A stretch of 64,000 nt of DNA from the NCBI RefSeq assembly GCF_019654955.1, contig NZ_BPEV01000027.1, positions 1-64,000 of the forward strand, in the 5' to 3' direction. Below the pieces are notes generated by a model. The model made no database searches and had not been told where the DNA came from. It saw nothing but the letters and a program-made list of their open reading frames with translations. Shown here piece after piece: positions 1 through 10,134 of this stretch. This stretch comes from Shewanella sp. KT0246. GTDB taxonomy: Bacteria; Pseudomonadota; Gammaproteobacteria; Enterobacterales; Shewanellaceae. Positions within the stretch are counted from its first letter, which is position 1, and every line of letters begins with the position of its first letter. The position numbers and the translations under genes were made by a program.

Positions 1-582
1 AACACACCTAAATTGCAATTTTGTAAGCCATAATCACAAAGCTCACATAGTATGATTACTATTTTAAGAATTTAAAAATCATTGATTTCACGTAAAAACG
101 CGATGATTTGAGGAGACGGAATATTGATATTATGTAAATAAATGACAAAATCTGTTCCAATAAAAGACTGGATTACGCCAATGCATGCTACAAAAGAACA
201 TTAGAATATTCACTTAATCTGATTAGATATTGGTAAGAACCATTCAATTCAATTTCAAAACAAGAACCTGAAAATAAATAAATTACCGAATAAAAATCTA
301 AATATACGAACACCTTCAGTAAACTCAAAATCTGCACTTCAAAGCACTGCTAATTTTCTGCTAATACAAAAATAGTAAAATGAGCAAAGCAACATTATGA
401 ACCAATAAATCGGCTGTTACTGTAGGCTCAACGCCCTATCCCACTTGATCAATCTCCTAGCTGTGATTAATAAAGCGAAACAAGCCCTAGTTCGTGCAGT
501 AACAGCAAGTTCATTACATGTGTATTTATAGTTCAATACTCAAAATGAATGGGTCGAAATAAATATCGTTGGTTAATGCCTC
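1..582. other. Gene-free left flank with a 10-bp inverted repeat
   Basis: I find no convincing coding region on either strand; all frames are short and AT-rich. The only structure seen is a perfect 10-bp inverted repeat, GCTGTTACTG at 413-422 and CAGTAACAGC at 497-506, separated by 74 bp. No terminal duplication or transposase remnant is visible. It lies downstream of the racemase gene, which is read on the minus strand, so part of it may be that gene's 3' untranslated region. Confidence 0.4.
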
Positions 583-1482
583 TTAGCTATTTATATGCAA
601 CTGATGTGCTTTCGCTTTTGAGACAATATAGTGAGCTACATCATCAACAGAGTGGATTTCAACTAAATTCACCTGTTCAATTTCGGCAATTGATTGTGTA
701 TTAAAATATAAGTGTTTTGCTGCTTCATATACTTCCACTACTTTTTCAGCAACCGTTTCCATCGGATCGATGAATTCAACATCTATGAACTCAGCTTCCA
801 GAATTGAGCGGACTAATGGCAGTTCAGTACAACCTAAAATAATCGTGTCAGCACCTTGCTCTGTTAACGTTTCAATAGCCTTGCAAAGCAATTTAGCATT
901 GTTGACAAACTCGCCAGACTTAATGCCAAAAGGTGTACGAATATCTTGGCCACATTGAGTTTTTTCACCCGTTTTAGCGCCATATATCGCACTGTGCACG
1001 TAGCGCTCCTGGATTTCAACAGTGGGTTTGAAAAACGCTATTTGCGCTTCTTCGAGGTATTTATCATAAATGGCAGAATTATAAGTACCATTAGTAGATA
1101 AAATACCGACAGTAGCTTGAGGGTTTTCTTGCTGAATTTTATGAGTGGTTGCTTTTATCATATCCAAAAGATATACATCTGTTTGAGCTTGCAAATCATT
1201 TCTAAAATAATGTGCGGTATTACATGTCATCACAGCAAAATGTACTTGATTTCTTTCCAAGAACTTTACTGATTCAAGCATTTCAGGAATAGGATCGCTA
1301 CCACCTTCGTTGATTGCTTCTGAACGATCTGGAATATCAGGATTTTTAATTACCACCATTCCCATATGATCTTGATCTTTCACAGCTCCATGGGCAACCT
1401 CTTCTTTGAAAATAATATCTTGAAATAAGATATCTGCTTCAGGTCCCATATTACCGACAACACCGAAAATTAAATCTTTCAT
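583..1482 (-). CDS. Aspartate/glutamate racemase family protein
   Basis: The 299-residue product belongs to the PLP-independent Asp/Glu racemase superfamily. Members interconvert L- and D-amino acids using two cysteines as the acid/base pair. Both are visible: Cys87 in MTCNTAH and Cys218 in GCTELPL, each in its usual context at the end of a central strand. The N-terminal GVVGNMGPEA segment is the family's substrate loop. It is longer than typical aspartate racemases (about 230-250 residues), with extra length in the middle and at the C-terminus (last ~50 residues). No signal peptide is seen, so it should be cytosolic. It stands alone, with no amino-acid metabolism neighbours, so the substrate cannot be named. 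Glutamate racemase MurI is less likely because its motifs differ. Confidence 0.85.
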   Translation of the reverse strand: MKDLIFGVVGNMGPEADILFQDIIFKEEVAHGAVKDQDHMGMVVIKNPDIPDRSEAINEGGSDPIPEMLESVKFLERNQVHFAVMTCNTAHYFRNDLQAQTDVYLLDMIKATTHKIQQENPQATVGILSTNGTYNSAIYDKYLEEAQIAFFKPTVEIQERYVHSAIYGAKTGEKTQCGQDIRTPFGIKSGEFVNNAKLLCKAIETLTEQGADTIILGCTELPLVRSILEAEFIDVEFIDPMETVAEKVVEVYEAAKHLYFNTQSIAEIEQVNLVEIHSVDDVAHYIVSKAKAHQLHINS

Positions 1483-1619
1483 TTTATACCCGACTACATA
1501 AACACGTGAATTTATGAATATGGTAAAACTCGAGTAAAAAACGGGTTAATCACAATTGAAGGATCAGGTCCTCGTATTAGTGGTATATTTAGTCGCTACA
1601 ACTATATTGTAATTGGTAA

Positions 1620-2063
1620 CTAAAATAGCTTGGTGTAATGGTCAAAAGCGGTGGTTTTAGTATAGCCAAGTGACTCATATAAAGCTTTAGCCACATCATT
1701 ATCTACTGCAGTTGCTAATTTCACAGTACTAGCATCTGTATATTGCGCAAACAGATCAACTTGCTTAAGGAGTTTATTGGCAACTCCTTGCTGTCTTGCA
1801 GCGGTTGCTACGAACATATCGTTCAATATCCACATTCTCTTCATCGCTACAGACGAAAATGTTGGGTAAAGCTGAACAAATCCAAAACCGTCTCCTTCAT
1901 CATTAGTCGCAATAAAAATCACCGAATCACTCTCGATTAAACGCTCTTTAATAAACTTTTTACATTGTTCTGTATTTGCAGATTGCCCATAAAATTGACG
2001 ATATTCATCGAATAAGGCTGTAACCAAATTTAATTGTTCAATTGTTGCTTGGATGATTTTCAA
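1620..2063 (-). CDS. GNAT family N-acetyltransferase
   Basis: This is a GCN5-related acetyltransferase of about 147 residues that would transfer acetyl from acetyl-CoA to an unknown amine. The acetyl-CoA loop is seen as RQQGVANKLL (a Q-R-x-x-G-x-A/G variant), and the typical C-terminal DN...ALYESLGY segment is present. An ATG lies 27 nt upstream (2090), but I place the start at the TTG at 2061-2063. An AAGGAG sits 6 nt before that TTG, and the resulting N-terminus (KIIQATIEQL...LFDEYRQ) aligns with the start of the paralogue at 51295-51726. The two proteins share long stretches, for example GFVQLYP. The substrate is unknown. Confidence 0.82.
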   Translation of the reverse strand: MKIIQATIEQLNLVTALFDEYRQFYGQSANTEQCKKFIKERLIESDSVIFIATNDEGDGFGFVQLYPTFSSVAMKRMWILNDMFVATAARQQGVANKLLKQVDLFAQYTDASTVKLATAVDNDVAKALYESLGYTKTTAFDHYTKLF

Positions 2064-2505
2064 AACAGTCTCCTTTATATCTGCAGCCATATTATTTTGG
2101 TTTGGGCTTGTAACTAAAACTCTTTACACAAGGTATAACTTAAAACTTGCTTAATAAATGGCTGTAACCCTTAACATCTATCTGATTTCCTTTAGATAGT
2201 TAACTTACCTCAAAAAATAAACAACGTCAGCCCAAATTGAATAATTTATGCTCAAGGTTAAATTAACCATTAACACTAAAAAATAAACATTTTCACTACA
2301 TATTAATATTACCCATAGCTAAAGAATGACCATCAAACAGGTAAACTACTGATATTAAACAACAATTAACTTTGGCACGGTTACTGCTTAGATATAAGAA
2401 AGTTAACATTAGTTACAAATGATAACGTGACGTTTACAAGTTAAGGTTTCACACTTAGCTTTATTGAGCGTCATTAATTCAAAATATTGAACTGGCAGGT
2501 ACCCC
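2064..2505. promoter_or_regulatory. Divergent intergenic region upstream of the RND efflux operon
   Basis: About 440 bp without a gene separates the GNAT gene (minus) from the efflux operon (plus), so it must hold the promoters of both. An imperfect inverted repeat is seen at about 2171-2202, with arms CTATCT and AGATAG flanked by TTAA on both sides. This would suit a dimeric regulator or a short stem. No adjacent regulator gene is present. A firm -35/-10 pair cannot be assigned by eye. Confidence 0.35.
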
Positions 2506-3615
2506 ATGGATAGGTTAATCAACATGAAAAAAATGACAATCCCACTACTTTGTATCGCAGCACTGACAACTGGATTGACTGGTTGTACTGGTGAGCAGGA
2601 AGAGTCAAAAGAAGAAGAAAAATACGCAGTCCCTGTTGAAGTATCTCATGTTACTCAAGGTAATGTATCTTCATTTTATAGCACCACAGCAACACTCGAA
2701 GCACCAGAAGAAGCCCATGTAGTCACGCGTATTGCAGGTTTAATTGAAGAGATTAACGTTGAAGAAGGCGACCGAGTGACTAAAGGTCAAGCTTTAGCGA
2801 CAATCGACGCCAAACGTCAGCACTATGATTACAAACGTTCACAAGCTGAAGTTCAAATCATTGAGCAAGAACTGAATCGCCTGAAGCAAATGAAAAATAG
2901 AGAATTTGTTAGTCAGGATGTGATGGCCAAATTAGAGTTCAACTTACAAGCAGCTATCGCACAACGCGACTTAGCTGAATTACATGTTATCGAAAGCCAA
3001 ATCGTATCACCAATTGATGGCATAGTTGCGATGAGACATGTTAAAAAAGGTAATATGGCCAAGGAGTTTGAAGAGCTATTTTATATCGTTAACCAAGATG
3101 AACTACACGGTATTGTTCATTTACCAGAGCAGCAATTGACAAGCTTGCGTTTAGGTCAACAAGCTAGAATCAGTAACCAATACTCAAATAGCACGAATGC
3201 TTCCAAAGCAAATGAAATAATTGCCAATGTGTTACGTATCAGTCCTATCGTCGATGCTCAAAGCGGTACCTTTAAAGTCACAATTGCAATTGATAACACC
3301 AAAGCAAACCTAAAAGCCGGTATGTTCACCCGAGTCGAGCTTAAATACGACACCCATGAAGATGTGGTGACTGTGCCTTTCAATGCCGTTATTAATCAAG
3401 ATGATACTCAAGCCTTATATGTGATTGAAGATAACACTGCCACCCGCCGTGAAGTACGCTTGGGTTATCGCGAAAAAGATAAAGTGGAAGTAATTTCGGG
3501 TGTTAAGCAAGGCGAGCAAATCGTAATACGCGGGCAACAAAACCTTAAAGATCAATCATTAGTTGAAATCATTACACCTCTTTCTTATGCCAAAAACAGC
3601 TTAAACGCTAAGTAA
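2506..3615 (+). CDS. RND efflux periplasmic adaptor (membrane fusion) lipoprotein
   Basis: This is the adaptor of a tripartite RND pump, linking the inner-membrane permease to an outer-membrane channel. The 369-residue protein has a lipoprotein signal with lipobox LTGC, so it should be tethered by lipid to the inner membrane. It then shows the first biotinyl-lipoyl half (IAGLIEEINVEEGDRVTKGQ), a short alpha-helical hairpin, the second lipoyl half (IVSPIDGIVAMRHVKKGN), a beta-barrel and a C-terminal membrane-proximal domain. ATG 2506 has AGG 6 nt upstream. An internal ATG at 2524 gives the more usual MKKM start with AGG 9 nt upstream and is an equally good start. Ten bases separate it from the first permease. 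No TolC-type channel gene is in the operon, so an unlinked channel must be used. Confidence 0.92.
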   Translation: MDRLINMKKMTIPLLCIAALTTGLTGCTGEQEESKEEEKYAVPVEVSHVTQGNVSSFYSTTATLEAPEEAHVVTRIAGLIEEINVEEGDRVTKGQALATIDAKRQHYDYKRSQAEVQIIEQELNRLKQMKNREFVSQDVMAKLEFNLQAAIAQRDLAELHVIESQIVSPIDGIVAMRHVKKGNMAKEFEELFYIVNQDELHGIVHLPEQQLTSLRLGQQARISNQYSNSTNASKANEIIANVLRISPIVDAQSGTFKVTIAIDNTKANLKAGMFTRVELKYDTHEDVVTVPFNAVINQDDTQALYVIEDNTATRREVRLGYREKDKVEVISGVKQGEQIVIRGQQNLKDQSLVEIITPLSYAKNSLNAK

Positions 3616-3625
3616 GGGAGTTACT

Positions 3626-6600
3626 ATGTCATTGATTAATACTTCGGTTAAACGTCCTGTAACAGTATGGATGTTTATGCTTGCCATTATGCTGTTCGGA
3701 ATGGTCGGATTTACCCGTTTAGCAGTAAAATTACTGCCAGATTTAAGTTATCCCAGTGTCACAGTTCGCACAGCTTACGATGGCGCTGCACCAGTTGAAG
3801 TAGAGCAGCTGATTTCTAAACCAATTGAAGAAGCCGTTGGTGTGGTAAAAGGCTTACGTAAAATTAGTTCTATTTCACGCTCAGGTATGTCAGATGTGGT
3901 ACTTGAATTTGAATGGGGCACGAATATGGATATGGCAAGCCTGGAAGTTCGAGAAAAAATCGATACTATCGAGCTGCCCTTAGATATTAATAAACCACTA
4001 TTGCTTCGCTTTAATCCAAATTTAGATCCCATCATGCGCTTAGCATTATCAGTGCCTGATGCAAGTGAGTCTCAATTAAAAAGCATGAGAACTTTTGCAG
4101 AAGAAGAACTAAAGCGCCGTTTAGAAGCATTATCAGGTGTAGCAGCTGTTCGTTTATCAGGGGGATTAGAACAGGAAGTTCATATTCTATTAAATCAGCA
4201 AAAGCTTCAACAATTAAACTTAAATGCGGACGACATAAAACGTCGAATTAATGAAGAAAATATCAATTTATCAGCAGGTAAAGTGATTCAAGGTGACAAA
4301 GAGTATTTGGTCAGAACCTTAAACCAGTTTAACTCTTTAGAAGAATTACGTGATGTTATCGTATACCGTAACGGCCAGACTCTAATACGCTTACGTGAAG
4401 TTGCTGACATCGTTGATGGATACAAAGAGCGAAGCGATGTCACTCGTATTGGTGATGTTGAATCCATCGAGTTGGCGATTTATAAAGAAGGTGACGCGAA
4501 TACGGTTTCTGTGGCGAAAAAGATCCAAGCAGAACTTGATAACATTAATGCTGAATCAGAAGAAAACCAGTTAAAAGTTATTTATGACCAATCTGAATTT
4601 ATCCAAAGCGCCGTCAGCGAAGTAACATCCGCAGCACTATTCGGCAGTTTATTAGCCATGCTGGTGATTTACCTATTCCTACGTGACATTATTGCCACCT
4701 TAATTATTTCAATTTCAATTCCATTTTCAGTTATTGCCACATTTAATATGATGTATTTCGCTGAAATCAGCTTAAACATTATGTCACTTGGCGGTATCGC
4801 TCTAGCCATTGGTTTATTAGTCGATAACGCCATCGTGGTGCTGGAAAACATCGACCGTTATAAAGCAAAAGGTTTAGCAAGATTAGATGCTGCAGTAAAA
4901 GGCAGTAAAGAAGTTGCAGGGGCTATTTTCGCCTCAACCTTAACGACACTGGCAGTTTTTGTACCATTAGTGTTTGTTGATGGTATTGCAGGTGCTTTAT
5001 TTTCTGACCAAGCCCTAACGGTGACCTTCGCGTTATTAGCTTCTTTATTTGTTGCGTTAACTGCCATTCCAATGCTGGCCTCTCGTCAAGGCTTTAAACA
5101 ATTACCTGAAGAAATCATAGCAGAGCCAAAAGTAAAACCATCCACCACTAAAGGAAAAATTGGTCATTATTGCGGTTTAGTGCTTGGATTTCCTTTCAAA
5201 GTGCTACTGAGTTATCTTCCTAATGCTTTATTGAACTTAGTCATTATTTTAACTCGGTTTATCTCGTGGTTGTTCAGTTTAATAATGCGTCCTTTAAGCG
5301 CAGGGTTTAATGTGTTTTATCGCTTTATTGAAAGGATATATCACCGAGTCTTAAAGCATGCAATGGCACACAAAGTGATTACAGTTGTTATTGCCATCAT
5401 CCTTACTGTTGGCGCAGGTAGTTTATTCCCACGATTAGGTGTCGAGTTAATCCCACCGATGAATCAAGGCGAGTTTTATGTCGAAATTTTATTACCACCA
5501 GGAACAGCGGTTCAAAAAACCGATTCTGTACTTGAGCAACTCGCCTACTCAATCAGTGACAGTGAAGATGTAAAGCACACATTCAGCCAAGCAGGTAGTG
5601 GGGGCTTAATGACATCAGACACCGCTCGTGGCGGCGAAAACTGGGGACGTTTACAGGTTGTTCTGGCCAACACTCATGCCTTTGATAGCGTTGCTACAAC
5701 ATTACGTGAAACAGCAAGACGCATTCCTGCGCTTGATGCCAAAATTGAACACCCTGAGTTATTTAGTTTTAAAACGCCGCTTGAAATTGAACTATCTGGA
5801 TATGATTTAGCTCAATTAAAACAAAGTGGCGATCAGTTGGTATCTGCGCTATCTCAGTCTAGTCGATTCAGCGATATCAATACCTCGCTGCGTGACGGTC
5901 AGCCTGAAATTAGTATTCGCTTTGATCATGCTCGCTTAGCAGCATTAGACATGGACGCACCAACCGTTGCGAGTCGAATTGCACATCGTGTTGGCGGCAC
6001 TATCGCAAGCCAATATACCGTGCGCGATCGTAAAGTGGATATCTTAGTACGCAGCGAACTCGCAGAGCGTAATAATATTGAAGACGTAAATGCACTAATC
6101 ATTAACCCAAATAGTCAACACGCTATACCACTTAGCGCGGTAGCTGATGTGTCTCTGCAAGTCGGCCCTTCAGCCATTAACCGTGTTAGCCAACAGCGCG
6201 TTGCTATCGTTTCTGCAAACTTAAGTTATGGCGATTTAAGTGAAGCCGTTAATCAGGCACAGCAGATACTGAACAAGCAGCAGTTTCCCTCTTCGATACA
6301 GGCACGATTTGGTGGTCAAAATGAAGAAATGGAACACTCTTTTGAGTCATTAAAAATTGCGCTTATTCTTGCTGTATTTTTAGTTTACTTAGTGATGGCC
6401 AGTCAATTTGAGTCTCTATTACATCCACTGTTAATTCTGTTTGCCGTTCCTATGGCAGTAGGTGGCAGTATCATCGGCTTATTTATCACAGGCACACATA
6501 TAAGCGTGGTGGTATTTATCGGACTGATTATGCTCGCCGGTATCGTCGTGAATAATGCCATTGTACTGGTCGATAGAATCAACCAGTTGCGTAAAGAAGG

Positions 6601-6907
6601 CATTGAGAAAGACCAAGCCATCAGCACTGCTGCTAAATCACGTCTTCGCCCAATAATGATGACTACTTTAACCACGACATTAGGCCTATTACCTATGGCT
6701 ATTGGTGTGGGTGATGGCAGTGAAATCCGGGCCCCAATGGCAATTACGGTTATATTCGGCTTAAGTATGTCAACGATGCTAACTCTGTTAGTGATCCCTG
6801 CCCTATACGGTATTTTTGATAAAAAGAACTATCAACAAGCGGAAAAAGAACAAGCGGTACTCTCTACAAACATGCCAACTGACGCTTCGGTGGAGGGACA
6901 ATCATGA
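3626..6907 (+). CDS. RND efflux permease, first subunit
   Basis: This is an inner-membrane proton-driven pump of the AcrB/MdtB superfamily, 1093 residues. An N-terminal membrane helix follows the typical SVKRPVTVWM start. The helix-4 proton-relay motif GLLVDNAIVVLEN is near residue 400, and the second half carries the matching GIVVNNAIVLVD in helix 10. It is 40-50 residues longer than typical members. The extra length lies around residues 485-570, between helices 6 and 7, and includes a hydrophobic stretch (LPNALLNLVIILTRF) before the periplasmic second half begins. It is translated after a clear ribosome site and its end overlaps the next permease by 4 bases (ATGA), so the two are translationally coupled. 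This suggests a heteromeric pump as in MdtBC. The substrate is unknown. Confidence 0.93.
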   Translation: MSLINTSVKRPVTVWMFMLAIMLFGMVGFTRLAVKLLPDLSYPSVTVRTAYDGAAPVEVEQLISKPIEEAVGVVKGLRKISSISRSGMSDVVLEFEWGTNMDMASLEVREKIDTIELPLDINKPLLLRFNPNLDPIMRLALSVPDASESQLKSMRTFAEEELKRRLEALSGVAAVRLSGGLEQEVHILLNQQKLQQLNLNADDIKRRINEENINLSAGKVIQGDKEYLVRTLNQFNSLEELRDVIVYRNGQTLIRLREVADIVDGYKERSDVTRIGDVESIELAIYKEGDANTVSVAKKIQAELDNINAESEENQLKVIYDQSEFIQSAVSEVTSAALFGSLLAMLVIYLFLRDIIATLIISISIPFSVIATFNMMYFAEISLNIMSLGGIALAIGLLVDNAIVVLENIDRYKAKGLARLDAAVKGSKEVAGAIFASTLTTLAVFVPLVFVDGIAGALFSDQALTVTFALLASLFVALTAIPMLASRQGFKQLPEEIIAEPKVKPSTTKGKIGHYCGLVLGFPFKVLLSYLPNALLNLVIILTRFISWLFSLIMRPLSAGFNVFYRFIERIYHRVLKHAMAHKVITVVIAIILTVGAGSLFPRLGVELIPPMNQGEFYVEILLPPGTAVQKTDSVLEQLAYSISDSEDVKHTFSQAGSGGLMTSDTARGGENWGRLQVVLANTHAFDSVATTLRETARRIPALDAKIEHPELFSFKTPLEIELSGYDLAQLKQSGDQLVSALSQSSRFSDINTSLRDGQPEISIRFDHARLAALDMDAPTVASRIAHRVGGTIASQYTVRDRKVDILVRSELAERNNIEDVNALIINPNSQHAIPLSAVADVSLQVGPSAINRVSQQRVAIVSANLSYGDLSEAVNQAQQILNKQQFPSSIQARFGGQNEEMEHSFESLKIALILAVFLVYLVMASQFESLLHPLLILFAVPMAVGGSIIGLFITGTHISVVVFIGLIMLAGIVVNNAIVLVDRINQLRKEGIEKDQAISTAAKSRLRPIMMTTLTTTLGLLPMAIGVGDGSEIRAPMAITVIFGLSMSTMLTLLVIPALYGIFDKKNYQQAEKEQAVLSTNMPTDASVEGQS

Positions 6908-9900
6908 ATAAGAGCAATCAAGCTTCAGCCCGTGATTCTCAATCATCTGAAAAAGGTTTTAGTATCACACGTCTTGCGATTAAAAGGCCTGTGACCACCA
7001 GCATGTTCTTTCTCGCTATACTGCTATTTGGCATGGCATCGAGTCGCTTGTTACCACTAGAAATGTTTCCTGGTATCGACATTCCACAAATCCAGGTTAA
7101 CGTTCCTTATAAAGGCTCGACTCCTGCCGAAGTAGAACGCGATATCACTCGCGTGCTGGAAGAGTCGTTGGCAACCATGAGTGGGATTGAAGAAGTTCGA
7201 TCAAATTCATCGCAAGACGGCGCTAATATTCAGCTTAATATGAAATGGGGACAAGACGTCGCCACTAAAAGTTTAGAAGCCCGCGAGAAAATTGATTCAG
7301 TCAGGCATCTACTGCCAAAGGATGTTGAACGAGTATTCATTCAGCAGTTCTCCACTGCTGATATGCCAGTCCTGACCATTCGTATATCAAGCGAGCGAGA
7401 ACTATCAAACGCATTTGATTTGCTTGATAAACAATTGCGTAAACCACTTGAACGTATTGAGGGGGTGTCTAAAGTTACCTTATATGGTGTTGATCAAAAG
7501 CAAATTGAAATTCGACTTGATGCCGATAAGCTAGCAGCTTCTGGTATTAACCCATCAGAACTTAGACAGCGTCTGCAACAAGAAAATTTTGTTATTAGCG
7601 CAGGTACAGTGCGGAATAACAATCAGGTATTTCAGGTTTCACCTAAGGGAGAGTTTTTATCTCTTGAAGATATTAAAGCGGTTAAACTGAATACAACCAC
7701 AACCCTTGGTGATATTGCCTCTGTTAAATTTACCTTGCCAGAACCCTTCGAAGGCCGCCATTTAGATCAAAAATACGCAGTAGGTTTAGATGTATTTAAA
7801 GAATCGGGTGCCAACTTAGTCCATGTTTCTGAACGTGTACTTAAAGTGATTGAACAAACTAAACAAGATCAACAATTCCAAGGCATTAAGTTGTTTGTCA
7901 TGGAAGATCAAGCCTATGGGGTTAAATCATCACTACAAGACTTACTGATTTCAGGATTAATCGGTGCATTCTTATCTTTTGGTGTTTTATATCTATTTTT
8001 ACGCAATTTAAAGATGACCTTGGTCGTGGTTTCATCTGTGCCTATTTCGATATGTATGACCCTTGCAGGCATGTATTTACTGGGTTACAGCTTAAATATC
8101 TTATCAATGATGGGACTATTGTTAGCCGTCGGTATGCTAATTGACAACGCGGTTGTGGTCACTGAAAGTGTTCTGCAAGAAAAACAGCGCAGTGGTTTAA
8201 CGGGTAATGAAGATACTAAGCCTCATAGCCAAAAGGCTAATGAATCTGCAGTACTGACAGGAGTTGAAAAGGTTGCCTTAGCAGTCCTCGCTGGCACTTT
8301 AACCACCGCAATTGTGTTCTTGCCTAATATCGTTGGGGTAAAGGTTGAGTTAACTATTTTCCTTGAACATGTAGCTATTTCGATTTGTATATCTCTTGCT
8401 GCATCATTATTGGTAGCGAAAACCTTAATCCCATTGCTGCTAACCAAACTACATTTTGAGATTGATACTGAAGAAAAAGAGTCTAGATTGCAGCGTTATT
8501 ATCAGCGCAGTTTAACTTGGGTATTAGAACACTCAAAAATATCAGGTGTACTTGCAGTATTAATACTTGTATCAACAGCCTTGCCTTTAAGTTTAGTTAA
8601 ACAAGATCAATCTGATGGCGAAGGCAATGACCGCTTATACATTAATTATCAATTAGAAGGCCGTCATAATCTAAAGGTCACTGAAGCGATGATTAATCAA
8701 ATGGAAGACTACCTTTACGGTAATAAAGAAGCTTTCATGATTGACTCTGTGTATAGCTATTATTCAGCTGACAGTATCCAAACCACTATTTTACTCGAAA
8801 AAGATATAGAAACACCGATGTCAGAACTTAAGCAAACCATCCGAGAAGGTTTCCCTAAGTACGCCGCAGCTACACCTCAGTTTGGTTGGGGAAATGAAAA
8901 CTCTGGATTAAGGATCACCTTAACAGGCCGGTCGACTTCTGAATTAATTACCTTAAGTCAGCAAGTGGTACCGCTATTAAGTGCGATTGAAGGCCTAGAG
9001 GATGTGCGCTCTGAGGTAAATGCCGCTCAGCAAGAAGTAATTGTGACCATCAACCGTGAAATGGCAGCTCGTTTAGATTTAAAACTCAATGAAGTTGCTT
9101 CACACATTTCAATGGCACTGCGTGGCACACCACTGCGTTCATATAGACATGATCCCAATGGCGAATTACGTATCGAGCTTGCCTATGATAAAAGCTGGCA
9201 ACGTTCGCTGGAGCAACTTAAACAACTGCCGATTATTCGTAAAGGTGAGCGTGTTTACAACTTAGATAATTTAGCTGAAATTAAAATTCAACCACGTTTT
9301 GACACAATTAGACATTACAACCGTCAAACCGCGCTATCGATTGGCGCAAATGTTAATGAAATCACCACAGAAGAAGCCCAAGAGCAAATCGAAAAGGTCA
9401 TGCAAAATGTTAATTTCCCATACGGTTATGACTATAGTTTGCGTGGTGGTTTTCAGCGTCAAGATGAAGATCAATCCATCATGGCGGTAAATATGATTCT
9501 GGCGCTAGCAATGATTTATATTGTCATGGCAGCCCTATTTGAATCACTGCTTTTACCCACTGCGATTATTAGTTCGATTCTGTTTTCAATCACAGGGGTA
9601 TTTTGGGCATTATGGATATCGGGCACCGCAATGTCGGTAATGGCGATGATAGGGATCCTTATCTTGATGGGGATCGTAGTAAACAATGGCATAGTTTTGG
9701 TCGACCAAATAAACCAAATGACGCCAAAGTTAACCGATCTTTCAACTACGATAAAATCTATTTGTATTACTCGATTACGTCCAGTATTGATGACAGTGGC
9801 GACGACTGTGCTAGGGCTTGTGCCATTAGCAATGGGTGACACTCAAATTGGTGGTGGTGGTCCACCCTATTCACCAATGGCCATAGCAATCATTGGTGGT

Positions 9901-10038
9901 TTGAGTTTTTCAACTGTCACCAGTTTGTATTTAGTGCCTTTGTGTTATCAAGCCCTATACCGTATTCGCTATCAGTCATCGGTAAAATTAGGTTTAGCTG
10001 ACAAAAGAGCTAAAAAGCTGCTACCTTGGACACTGTAA
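6904..10038 (+). CDS. RND efflux permease, second subunit
   Basis: The second RND permease has 1044 residues and is clearly paralogous to, but divergent from, its upstream neighbour. It has the N-terminal helix after LAIKRPVTTSMFF, the helix-4 motif GMLIDNAVVVTE near residue 414, and GIVVNNGIVLVDQ in the second half. Its ATG overlaps the stop of the first permease (ATGA). Two different permeases fed by one adaptor is the arrangement known for MdtABC, where the complex is mixed; that the same holds here is inference. The loop after helix 4 (about residues 425-450) is longer and more polar than usual. Confidence 0.93.
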   Translation: MNKSNQASARDSQSSEKGFSITRLAIKRPVTTSMFFLAILLFGMASSRLLPLEMFPGIDIPQIQVNVPYKGSTPAEVERDITRVLEESLATMSGIEEVRSNSSQDGANIQLNMKWGQDVATKSLEAREKIDSVRHLLPKDVERVFIQQFSTADMPVLTIRISSERELSNAFDLLDKQLRKPLERIEGVSKVTLYGVDQKQIEIRLDADKLAASGINPSELRQRLQQENFVISAGTVRNNNQVFQVSPKGEFLSLEDIKAVKLNTTTTLGDIASVKFTLPEPFEGRHLDQKYAVGLDVFKESGANLVHVSERVLKVIEQTKQDQQFQGIKLFVMEDQAYGVKSSLQDLLISGLIGAFLSFGVLYLFLRNLKMTLVVVSSVPISICMTLAGMYLLGYSLNILSMMGLLLAVGMLIDNAVVVTESVLQEKQRSGLTGNEDTKPHSQKANESAVLTGVEKVALAVLAGTLTTAIVFLPNIVGVKVELTIFLEHVAISICISLAASLLVAKTLIPLLLTKLHFEIDTEEKESRLQRYYQRSLTWVLEHSKISGVLAVLILVSTALPLSLVKQDQSDGEGNDRLYINYQLEGRHNLKVTEAMINQMEDYLYGNKEAFMIDSVYSYYSADSIQTTILLEKDIETPMSELKQTIREGFPKYAAATPQFGWGNENSGLRITLTGRSTSELITLSQQVVPLLSAIEGLEDVRSEVNAAQQEVIVTINREMAARLDLKLNEVASHISMALRGTPLRSYRHDPNGELRIELAYDKSWQRSLEQLKQLPIIRKGERVYNLDNLAEIKIQPRFDTIRHYNRQTALSIGANVNEITTEEAQEQIEKVMQNVNFPYGYDYSLRGGFQRQDEDQSIMAVNMILALAMIYIVMAALFESLLLPTAIISSILFSITGVFWALWISGTAMSVMAMIGILILMGIVVNNGIVLVDQINQMTPKLTDLSTTIKSICITRLRPVLMTVATTVLGLVPLAMGDTQIGGGGPPYSPMAIAIIGGLSFSTVTSLYLVPLCYQALYRIRYQSSVKLGLADKRAKKLLPWTL

Positions 10039-10074
10039 GTAATTAGTAATACGGAAACTAAGCCATTTTAGCCA

Positions 10075-10101
10075 GCACATTACATAATTAAAATAATGTG
10101 C
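10075..10101 (+). terminator. Possible weak terminator between the efflux operon and the MBL gene
   Basis: An 8-bp perfect stem, GCACATTA/TAATGTGC, encloses an 11-nt AT-rich loop 37 bp after the second permease. It is AT-rich and followed only by TTGCTC, so termination is probably partial and read-through into the next gene is possible. Confidence 0.35.
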
Positions 10102-10134
10102 TTGCTCAATGGTTACACGACACAGGAGCCCACA

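Noticed and set aside
413..506. 10-bp inverted repeat as ends of an insertion sequence
   Set aside because: Only 74 bp lie between the arms, no target duplication or transposase trace is present, and a repeat of this size can occur by chance.
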